Part shown: positions 36,739-47,231 of the stretch, piece by piece
Layout of the letters: each line of letters opens with the position of its first letter
How positions within the stretch are numbered: position 1 is the stretch's first letter
DNA from: Jacaranda mimosifolia
Taxonomy: Eukaryota; Streptophyta; Magnoliopsida; Lamiales; Bignoniaceae
Direction of reading: 5' to 3'
Length of the DNA stretch: 64,000 nucleotides
Assembly: GCA_018894105.1 (NCBI GenBank)
Contig: CM032127.1
Span: 7,223,001 to 7,287,000 of the forward strand
Translations under genes and position numbers: made by a program
Notes under the pieces: model-generated
Seen by the model: the letters and a program-made list of their open reading frames with translations, nothing else
Databases searched by the model: none
Told to the model about the DNA's origin: nothing

Positions 36739-37916
36739 TCTTCAAATTATCATTTATTTTATTATATTATAGGATTGGATGATATATAATCATACTAGCG
36801 TAATGAACCTATAATAAATATTTATATCAATATAATGATTGAGAGAAATACACTTGGATAAATTTAATGTTCTTCGAGTGTTAAATTTTAACTGAATGTA
36901 TTGATTTCTTGATTTATATTTTTGTCATTGTAAATATGTGTTAGTATAAATATATCTTAATCAACATAACAGTTGATGAATTTTTATTTAATTGTAAATT
37001 ATTGGATAATTAATATGCACAACATTAAGTATACGTACACACAATCATATAAGTACGCTGATGGATATTCTTAAAAGAGATAATGCATTTAAGAGATTTT
37101 GCTTTCGATGTGACAAATAAAAAATAGAATGTTTTTATTGCTTTAACCGAATATGAATTAAATAAATACATTAGATAGTGTTTATAGAAAATTGGGATGA
37201 ATAGTTTGATTCCTGCAATAGACACCAAGCACTGATAATAATGATTCTTGATGAATTCTGAAGATTTATTTTATATGCCTGTTACGTCAAATATAGATTT
37301 ATTTGAGTCCCTAATTATATGAGTGATTTATTGAGTTTGCTGCAAGGCACATCAAATCTATATATCTCATATTATTTAATATGGTCTATATGAAATAATT
37401 CATATATTATAATTTGTATTAAATTCCGTAACTACCCGCTATAGAAGAAAATAAAAATAAAAATACACATGTAATAAACCTAATCAAAAGCGAACAGTTA
37501 CGTTTCTAACCTTTTGTCTGTTTGAGTACACAAATTTAATTATGATGCTTAAATTATTTATAATTCATATTTCATAACTATAAGAATTAAGATACACTCT
37601 GCATTTTGAAATAATGACTTCCCTTAATACGATTGACTTATTAATTCAACTATTTTCTTATTGTAATAATATAAAAGTTGAATCATTTTCTGCAAAAAAA
37701 ATTAAGTTATTTTAAAAATATAATAAACTTATTAAATTTATCGATTTTTATTAATAGATGATTTGTTATAAAAGGACTTTTTTGGTGAATATATCATAAT
37801 TTACTCCTTTTCTTTTGGTAAAGGCTGATAAAAAAAGATTCGACTTTCTCACCTATTTAGTATTAATTACTTCAGAGACAAACACTTAAATCATTCTTAA
37901 TTTCTTATATTTGTTC
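36739..37916. other. AT-rich DNA between the duplicated blocks
   Basis: No gene, RNA or bounded repeat could be identified here. Confidence 0.5.
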
Positions 37917-39800
37917 TAGAGGTGGTAACGTAGGTTAAAGTGCATGGGCTCAATCTAATCATTATGATTTTGTGTTGGATTGGAACTTTTAATTTTAAGA
38001 AATAAGTTGAAACACACTTTAACTGGATTCAAAATGTGTCAATTCAAAAAATTTAATAAAAATTCAATAAACCTAAAAAAATTAATTTTGCTTCTTTCTT
38101 TTTTGCAAAGTGTCTTAAAATTAAAATATAAATCTTAGGCTTTAAACATATTTAGTTGTCTAAAATTCTTTCAACATATAAATTTTAGTATAAACATATT
38201 GGAGTCATATGAACAATTATTGTATCTATTAATTTAAAAAAATTCTAAATTTGTTTCTTGGCTAATATTGCACGCCAAATTGTCAATAGTAAGATTGACA
38301 TGTAATATAATTTAATTTTTAAAGAATTAACCCAAATTAACACATTAATGATTAAAAATTTGATACACACCTACTGATGCAACAATCATTCAATCTTTTC
38401 TTTCTAAATTATCAACTTTGTTATGAGATAATTACTAGGATTAAATTCATTTTACCCTTTTGTACTATGTGTTAGATGTAAAATACTCCCTATACTATCA
38501 AAATTTTCAAATACCCCATTCAAAGTCATCTGTCGTTAGTAAAACAGCTGACGGTGTTAAAACTCCACGGTAAATTATTGATTTAACCTTAGAAAATAAC
38601 TAGACAACATAAAAACCTAGGAGACATGACATTTTTATTTTTGTGTAGATAAATTTGTCCTTGGCATAAAGAAAAAATATGATTGGAAAGAAACAAGTAT
38701 ATTTAGTTTACTTTTCTTCTCACTCATAAAGAAAAAACCTAAAATATCATCCCAAATTTTAAAGAAAGATCCAGCTGAAATTTGATGATGACTGCTAAAA
38801 GATATAGTGCCTATCTATGGAGGAACAAGCGAATTAATTTTTGACGAGTTGTTTGAAGTTAATCGGTTAGTATATTTCAACCTTGAAACCCTAGTATTTT
38901 GGGATTTTTTTAATTTGCTTATTCAATTAGAGTTTTAAAAGTAATGATGAATTATAAGTGAAATATAGCAAAATCTTACTTATTATTGTAGATTTTTTAT
39001 ACCCTAAAATGAATGTAGATTTAGAAATTTTTAGACAAACAGTTACGAAATAGAAATACATATAATGGTCCCATGTATTTTTTCCGCACAAGGAGCCTCT
39101 ACTTTGTTGTTGGTCCCCCCATATATATATTGTATTAGAATGGAGTTATTTAATGTTCTTTTAAAATAAAATGATTTAATATTTTTGTTGGATTAGGAGT
39201 TAGATGATGTTTTAGGTCCTAAAATGAAGTAACAAAATTGAAGTAAGAAATTTAAGCACTATATAGTAACTCACAAATGCATTTTGGACATAAAATTTTC
39301 CAATGCCATGTGCAGAAAGAAAGATAATTTTAGTGCCACATCAACCAAACAATCTTTACTTTTCTTACTGCAAAAAAGTTTTGGGGTGGGGAGGGGGTGG
39401 TATTTGAAGGTTTTAGTTGTAGAGGGGGTTATTTGACATTTACCCCACAGTACAAATAGGTAAAATGAATTTAACCCTAATTACTATTCATAATTAATTT
39501 TTAATTTGAATACGATGAAAAAGAGTAATAAAATAAATATATAATTTAACAAATCATCTCATTATATTGTAAAATTATATATTGAATAAGGTACGAAGAG
39601 AATATTAATGTTACTATTGTCTTAAATCTTTTGAATAAGTGAGATGAATTAGAACTTTGGTTTAGTACTTGGCTCATTTTGAATTGAATTTAATTCATAG
39701 TTCAACCTGTTTTCAATTCACCTATCTTCAACTCATGTTGAACCCAACCCATTCTAAATTAATCCACATAGCCCAAATCAAACACAATCCAACCCTTTTG
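37917..39800. mobile_element. Degraded relative of the hAT-like element at 31954-33373
   Basis: It begins TAGAGGTGGTAAC and keeps colinear blocks with the first copy, for example CTAAATTTGTTTCTTGGCTA, AGTAAGATTGACATGTAATA and AATAAAATAAATATATAATT, ending in CCAACCC-rich sequence. The right inverted repeat is not recognisable. A Mutator-like element (38438-39477) interrupts it. Each hAT-like copy lies upstream of a cyclin copy. Confidence 0.6.
38438..39477. mobile_element. Mutator-like element (MULE/MITE), 1,040 bp
   Basis: The ends GGATTAAATTCATTTTACCC and, reversed, GGGTTAAATTCATTTTACCT form inverted repeats of about 50 bp. A perfect 9-bp duplication TAATTACTA lies at 38429-38437 and 39478-39486, the length typical of Mutator-like elements. 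No transposase is encoded. A G-rich run near 39380-39402 could form a quadruplex. Confidence 0.88.
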
Positions 39801-40295
39801 AGATCCAAGAGAAAGAAAGTCACATCATACCAAATAGACATTAGCTACTGCATCAGAAAATGCAGTATGGATTCTTTATTTTATTTTATATTTCATCTCC
39901 TATTCTATTTTATGGAGACATGACTAAATGTATTTACTATTTTTTATTAAAAATAATTGATCGAAAATTAGATATATTTGACATATATTCATTAAATTAG
40001 AATAAAAAGTAAAATACAAAATAGAATAAAAGATGAAAGTGCAGAAAATGATTTACTTATTAAGTCTGAGCAGACACACTGTGGCAATTAGCCTCTCTGC
40101 CAATGCGCCATACTCCTTAATTATTATGCCTATTTTGTGCTCATCCGCTGATCAGAATCCCCATTATTTTTCTAGATAATGATTTTTATTAATTGATGTA
40201 ATAGACAAAGTTTAAGGATACAAAATTCATTTGGTTTGCTATTGCAAAACATTTTTGGCATTTCTTGGCCACTCAAATCACAATTTCGATTGTAT

Positions 40296-40324
40296 TATCT
40301 CTACTGAATCTGCACATTCAAATT
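40296..40324 (-). pseudogene. Fragment matching L-arabinokinase exon 29 edge
   Basis: Twenty-eight of 29 bases match 47333-47361 in the same orientation (CTGAATCTGCACATTCAAAT is shared), the start of the last arabinokinase exon and its acceptor. A diverged counterpart occurs upstream of cyclin copy 1 near 34400-34425. Confidence 0.7.
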
Positions 40325-40504
40325 ACAAACATGACTTTCGGTTGAAATACTTCGAACATTTCTCCTTCAAAAATTTAATTACTTATCATAACATCACTAC
40401 TAAAACATAGATCATATCTTTCAGAATCTCATCTTCAGACCCTTCTTCATCAAGCTTCTTTTGTAGCCCACCAAACAAAAGGGTGTCAAAACAGTGGAAA
40501 TGGA

Positions 40505-40598
40505 CAGTCCCAATTCCACTCAAACATGGACTGATCTAAGGCCTGGATAACATCAGTCCCAATTTCACTCAAACTGGGACTGATTAACGCCTATAAAT
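40505..40598 (+). promoter_or_regulatory. Core promoter of cyclin copy 2: two dyads and a TATA box
   Basis: The layout is the same as at 34608-34701: 29-nt dyad units at 40505 and 40554 (49 bp apart) and TATAAAT at 40592-40598. The proximal dyad is identical to that of copy 1. Confidence 0.7.
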
Positions 40599-40709
40599 TG
40601 GCCAAATGGGGCAAACAAATTTTTGTCAAAAATTCAAGCAAGTTTCAAAACCCCCCATCTTCTTTCTGCCCCCTCCTGTCATACGCAGACTTCTTCAGTA
40701 CAAGAAAAT

Positions 40710-41935
40710 ATGAAGATTGAGTCATTTAATATTTCTCAAACCACCGAGAATTTTGAATCACTACATATCCAAATCTCATCAATCGAATTCATACTATTTA
40801 TCCAGCCCAAAAATATCGATGAGATCCAAGGGGTACTTGATGTTTCCATCAACGGAATACTTAAGATTGCAGAATATGCAGAAACAGCTTGTTCTTCCAT
40901 TACTGGCGTCAAGAAAACTGCATGTTCTACGTTTCCACGAACAGCTAGACCTCCGGAATGGTACAGACAAAATCCTGCGCCCGGATTCAAGCCACTTCCA
41001 CTCTCTAACAAGGATCATAAAATTCAACCATTAATTAAGTGGCTACTCATCGGATGATAGAAGGATTCTTGACATTGACATGGACGTGAAAGACCCTTTA
41101 CTCTGTCCAGACATTGCCAACGATATTTTCCACAACTTATTCATGGATGAGCCACAGAAAAGACCTGCAAAAAATTACATGGAAAAGGTAAAAAAACACA
41201 TAATTCCTCCAACTCTCGCATCTTGCATTGATTGGCTCGTTGGTGCTGCTCAGAAACTCAACCTCGTTCCAAATTCATTACATTTGGCGGTCAGTTGTAT
41301 GGACCGTTATTTATCAGGAAACGAAGTCGACCAGAAAATGTTGCGATTGCTTGGGTTAACTTGCATGATAGTAGCCTCCAAATATGAAGAAATCAAGGAG
41401 CCTCACTTTGATTTCGATGCTTACATTTGCATCAGTAAGGGGATGTTCTCTCGCAAGGACTTCATCCAAATGGAACGATCCGTTTTTGAGTTATTTGGAT
41501 TATGAGGTGACGGCCCCTACGACTTGGAGCTATATAGAGAGATTTGTGCGGACTGCACAAGCTGGAAAAGAGTCTTCTGCAGTGCATGGTTTGGAGTGCA
41601 TGGCTAGCTACATCGCGGAGCTTTCTCTTTTGTCCTCCAACATGCTTAAATTCTTGCCATCCACGGTTGCTGCTTCATCAGTTTTCTTGGCTCTATATAT
41701 TCTTGATCCTTCAAAGAAGCCCTGGAATGCGACTTTAGAGCACTACACACGCCATGAGCCCTCTGATCTACGTGATTGCGTATTGGCATTGCATGGATTC
41801 TGTTGTAAGATCAGCTCCAAGTCTAATATGGCTACAATCATATCGAAGTATGGCAAGAAGAAGTATGAATCCGTGGCATTGAAGAACGTCCCTTCATCAA
41901 TACCTCCGGAAATTTTCCAGAACTTATGGGTCTAA
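40710..41935 (+). pseudogene. Intronless A-type cyclin copy 2, frameshifted
   Basis: This copy is strongly similar to copy 1 (34814-35975) and the less damaged of the two. The frame from MDVKDPLLCPDIANDIF (41080) is open through HLAVSCMDRYLSGNEVD and VASKYEEIKEPHFDF to ERSV at about 41485. There five T (41483-41487) replace the four of copy 1 and shift the frame. The rest, from LSYLDYEVTAPTTWSYIERF to IPPEIFQNLWV and TAA at 41933-41935, is intact in the next frame. There are no introns. The unrelated-looking N-terminal frame has about 60 bp at 40957-41018 that copy 1 lacks. Divergence from ordinary A1 cyclins is high, so it may have evolved under weak constraint before breaking. Confidence 0.75.
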
Positions 41936-42536
41936 GTATTCGTCCTATATGTAGGAATCTCTCTCTCTCTCTCTCTCTTGTTCATTATATTTTTCAATTC
42001 GTTTTTATTTTGTAAAAACTGAAGATATGTTTAGATTAGTACTGTAGAAATTTTGTAAAAAAAAAAAGAAGGCAGATTGGAAATAGTAATTTTAATGTAA
42101 TATTTTTAAATAGAATTATTTCGTGTATTTTGCATCCCATTATTTCGTTCATGTTTTATCAATCAAATTATGATGGAATGTGATATTATTATTATTATTA
42201 TTATTAAATTTTGTGTTGGATCCTTTGTTGAAACTATGGAGTAAAATATCAAATATTTCGAATGGATTGTTATTAACAGCACACCTCAACGAAATTCTAG
42301 TAAGAAAATAAACATCAATCATCTTAAACCCTTTGACTTCAAAAATCAAGTCATTTTCTTCTTCCATTCTGATAGTATAGCTCTTTCAAGAGATAACAGG
42401 GAAAACCCGATTGAAACCCAACGGAGCATTCTTGAGGAACCTGTCGATAGAACAAGAGAGAATTTCTATCAGCAATTAATATTTCAATCAACGGCTGAAA
42501 ACCCAACTTAAATAGAAAAGAGTTAAAGGAAGTAAC

Positions 42537-45500
42537 CTATTGTAGTCTATTCCCCTTATGGCTTTTCCATTTGTTCTCTTCTTTTGCAGCTCTTCCTGTT
42601 CCTGAGGCCACTGTTCTATTATTCGTTGGCTTTGTATTTCCAAATTTGAGGGCTACAATTGGTTTGATGTACAAAATTCCAGGGAAATGTCTTTTCTCTT
42701 TCGGCAGAGCTCTTAGCTGAGGCAACCAGTACGCCACAAACTCACCATCAGGATCATAGTTTTGAGCCTGAATTCATGAAAAGAAGATTATAAAGTAGTT
42801 GAGATATGTTAAAACTGATCTTCAACCCAATGAATCAACATACTTGCTTCGGGACGCTGAAATATCGATCCTCCCTTGGGTCATTCCCAACACCTGCTCC
42901 ATAGGTCCAGTTCCCATAATTGGAACAAGGATCATAGTCCAAAAGACATGTCTCAAACCATTCAGCTCCCATTCTCCAGTCAATCCCCATATCTCGAACA
43001 AGAAATGAACATACAATCTATCCAAAAAGAATATCTAGCTAAATTAATTAACTTAAAAACAGTAGAAAAATAGTTTACTGATCTCCTTCGCCTTCATATA
43101 TTTAGACAAAAGAACTCAACATTCACCTGCCGCCCACGATTTGACATGAAGCCAGTAGACGATAATTCCTTCATATTTGCATCAATTAGAGGGTACCTAA
43201 AATTTCTCCAAGATAAGAATTGGCCAGTAGATGTAGGATATGAGAAATATAATGAAATTAAAAGCTCCAGCCACAATACCCAGTCTGGCCGTCTCTCCAG
43301 GCACCAAAAAGTGTTCGATCTTGGCTCCAATTAATCTGTACTTTTCGAGGACCACCTGCAAGGAAAAAGACAGTGTATTAGAGGAGAACCAGTATCACTA
43401 CACGTATTTTAATTTCCACCAGCTCAGCTGGATCTAAACATTACACTTTGATCCATGTATTTGACTCTAAACTGGTAGGTCGAGAGATTTCCGTTTTTGG
43501 TCTTGGAAAATGTAATGGCATTGTGTTATACCTGCATGAAAAAGAGAGTTTCCTTGCTTGATTGATAGAAATTTGAAGTAGTCCCTCCATATCAGTTCAA
43601 ACAACACCCTGGAAAAACATTAATAGATTTTCAGGCATAGACTTTCACTTCCTTAACAATTTCTATTTTGTGTAATACTTAATTGAAAGACCCCAGAGTA
43701 TTCTAAATATAGAAAGTACCAGTATGTAGAATCATTTGATTCTCTCTGCTTCTCATATCTCTTCACCTAAACAAGTTCAGTTCTTGTCAGCATCGTGTCT
43801 TCATTGACGTAATATTGCTGTTGATGTGACCTCAAATGTGAATACAAAAGAAGTAGCTTTATACCTCTTCATAAATGAAACGGGGAGAAAGGCTTCCAGA
43901 TGCAAGCCAAGGGGAAAATTTTGTTGAGTAGTCAGGCCCCAACATCCCATTTCGGGTTACCTTATATGTCCTCAAGAGATCCTACAGAAGTACAAAAATG
44001 AGAAAACTTGCTCAATGCTTCATTATCAAGATTTCTAGATCTTTCTATGATTTATATTCTCAAACCAAATCAATCTTTTTGTTTTGACCTTTATTCTTAC
44101 ATTCAAGAAAGGAATAACAACTTGTAGTTTCTTTCTCAAAAACATGCCGCTGTCATATTTCCAAGATATGCAAACCTAAGCTAGATCATATTCTACGAGC
44201 TTTAATCCTAATTGCATTTTGCAAGAATAGCTAATCCTTTATCAGCACACTTTACACAAGAATACAGCTTCCAACATCACACTACATAACAAGAACTGTA
44301 TAAATGCTCTTGCCTTCTTCCAGAAATACTCGTGTACTCTACTCAGTGCTGCACTTTCACCACCAACAAATGCCATTCCTTTGCTGACCTGCATAAATGC
44401 ATATCAGCATGAACAAACTTTATGCACCATAAACTAGGTATGAGGTATAAATATAAACATGCCTTCTCCGACTGAAGCCCAAGGCAAGAAGTCTCGGGAA
44501 TGCATCCCCAATCTTTAACATTTGGTGTGGGACCAAGTGATGCTGGGACCTTAATGCAATTCCGAATCACAGATTTCGACTCAACTGACTGTATATTTGA
44601 TCACCAGACCATTGGTATGTGAGAACCTCTCCTCTAATAAGCAAAATATTGGACTCAAACACATAAGAGAAGAAAACTACCTTACGAAACTGAGTATAAA
44701 CATCTGGTAAGGAAGTGCAACTGAATGGAAGGTCATCAATGTGGTACATACTACTTCCCCAAATCAATTCTAATTTAGTACCATTTGTACGATTGTTTTT
44801 AGTGGACACACCTTCAGGTGATGGTAGCATAACTTTCTGCAAATTTTTGGAAACTAATCTCTCAGCATTCAGCTCCTCGCTACATGTTTCTTTCTGGGCG
44901 TAAACCTGTTATTTAGACCAAGCATTTTCTGTTTTATAACTACAATCTGGAGAATGTGTTGCCAGTAGAAACAGATTGAAATAAAGTTCTCATTACAGTG
45001 TGGGCTCCATATTCTTTTGCAAGAGAAGGAAGAACTTGTTCAGGTTTCCCATGCTGAATCAATAGGTTGAGACCCTTCTTTGTCAAACTCCTTTTTAAGT
45101 CGATCAAACACTCGACAAGAAACTGTGCTCTCCGAGCTGCCAAAAAAGAAAATATACATACTAGGATTTCAAAATAAGGAGAAAAGGAAAGGAACATCAA
45201 ACTCCAGGGAACTATGATAACAAGTCAAACCCATATTTAAATCACAAATCATTATCTCTTGCAAAACTGTCAAGCGGCAAAAAATTAAGATTAAGATGAA
45301 TTATGTATATCATTCTAAATCCTACTCTGCTTAAACTGTATCATTAAAACAAGCAGAATTGAAGACATAAGGCACACAAACCAAATTACTGCTCTCTAAG
45401 ACTCCATTCACACAAGAGACATAATCTAATTCCAAAAAAGGAAAGAAGAAAAAATGATATTACAGAAGGAGGAGCATAAGTTAATTTTTTGAAAAGAAAA

Positions 45501-45927
45501 AGAGAAAGAACACTAAGAATCGGTTACCTCCAGTTTTAGGAAAACCAAAGTAATGTGTAATGCCAAAGAGTCTTGGATCAACACAATAAACGGGCAGGAC
45601 AGCCTCGGATGAAACCCATGCCTTGAACAAAACCTCATTGTCCAAGATTCTCAAATCATTTCTGAACCAAACAATAGCAACCCCTTTGCCTTTCCTCTGA
45701 GGCACCCCATCAAAAGTATACCTCGTCAATGTCTGCTCAGCTATCCGCTGCATTTCTTCCGGCCCGAAACCCGGCACTTGGTGCACTGTCTGTGCAGCTC
45801 TAACTGCATTAAAAGAATGCATTGCCTTAGAAAAAGAGAGTAGAAATCTGTAATGGAGTGAGAGTTTTGTTAAGGAGAGAAGAGGGTTTATGTTGGGACG
45901 AGAAATATTGGTGAAATTGTGGATCAT
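42537..45927 (-). CDS. CRY3: Cryptochrome DASH (CRY3-type photolyase), 585 aa, intact
   Basis: A single-stranded-DNA photolyase/blue-light receptor of the CRY-DASH class, which binds FAD and an antenna folate and in Arabidopsis is imported into plastids and mitochondria. Twelve exons, minus strand: 45528-45927, 44997-45136, 44681-44905, 44463-44588, 44314-44388, 43865-43981, 43720-43766, 43532-43608, 43280-43355, 43127-43196, 42844-43017, 42537-42767. Phases join without error to a TAG stop (Arabidopsis CRY3 has about 569 residues). Motifs: VWFRNDLR (about 86-93), [52 protein letters not shown] and [12 protein letters not shown]. The first 35 residues are Ser/Arg/Asn-rich with few acids, a plausible transit peptide; M36 is an alternative start. 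Introns 4 and 5 have GC donors. Its 3' end has been copied to 36470-36738. Confidence 0.93.
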
Positions 45928-47231
45928 GGCTTTTGATTTCTTGTGCTGGTTTTGTAGAAACTTGAATTAATAGGGGTTGGTCGTTATTAACAGTTGGGAA
46001 GTTGACGCGTGGGTGTTCGGCCGTACAGTGACGTGGCAGCTTGGTAGCCAGAGAGGCTAAGGTTGTGTTTGGTAGCTGTTTCAATTTTTCAAAAAGAGAA
46101 TTAAGGATAGTGATCCAGAGCAATTTTCATTTTGTCCGAGGAAATGATTATTTGTTGGCAACCAAGCCCTTCTACCCTCCATCTTTGTACAGTGCTTGCC
46201 CTCCCTAATTTATCATCCACCAAACTCCATAACCACATTGTTGAAGACGAATTTATGTTTTGATATAATTTAATCTCTGAAGGAGTTTTGCCGAGATTAT
46301 AAACACCTCCTATATATATAAAATACTTAAGAGATTATAAAATATTTTAATTTTTTTTTTTAATATTTTCTAATAAGAAACTCGTAAGCTTAAAATAGAG
46401 TGAGTGAAATGCATTCACCTATATACAACTCTTTTATTAAGAGTAATGATCATACATTTATAATACATTACATATTATTAATTCTTCTATCTTTTCTTGA
46501 AAATCAATTACTATTATCTTTTTTGTCTCTTTGCCATCAAAATGCATATTCTATCAATTTTTATTTGGTTACCCGAAGTTCATATACAAACACTTGCAGC
46601 ATGATCCATTATCTTGACAAAAATTCCTCTCGTTTTTTTTTTTGGAGACAAAATTCCTTTAAAATTGAAAACCTATCAAAATAAGGTGTTTTAAAAAAGG
46701 AAAAGTTCCCAATTTATTTTTAAAATATTAATAAATTCTGTTAATTTTAATTATTAATTATAAAATTAGCATTAATGATATATTAGAAGTTCCAAAATAT
46801 ATATTATCCAAACAATTCAAAAACTTATAAACTCTAAAACATTTAATATATAAAACTTTTAAATAAATTTACCAATCATCCTCTTAATATGGTAGTTTTC
46901 ACATAGGCGTTGGGCTAAAAATATAATAAGACAGTATAATTTAGCTAAGAGTAAACTGTAAAACTCGCAGTTTCTTGAAATTTGCCAGCATAGCTCTGAG
47001 AAGTTTGCCAGCATATCCCACACAGAGATATTGCTGATCCTAAATTATATGGCTAATGGGATTTGAGGCGAGTCTTCTTTATTCCAATAATAAATATAAG
47101 TATATATCAACTGCATTTCCCCGTTGACAGCGTCACAGCAGATGGTATACCAAAAGTGACCATTTTGTGCTGTAAGTTCTTGTAGATGGGATGCAGTCCA
47201 AAAATGGCGCATAAAATTCTGAGATGGCTAA
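45928..47231. other. Intergenic region between CRY-DASH promoter and arabinokinase 3' end
   Basis: 45928-46130 is the 5' flank of the CRY-DASH gene. The remainder is AT-rich. AATTCTGAGATGGC occurs twice, at about 47215 and inside the last arabinokinase exon near 47254. No gene is visible. Confidence 0.5.

Noticed and set aside
35121..41505. Cyclin copies as B-type cyclins
   Set aside because: The MDRYLSGNE, PWNATLEHYTRHEPSDL and DIDMDVKDP motifs fit A-type cyclins better; no B-type HxKF-like signature was seen.
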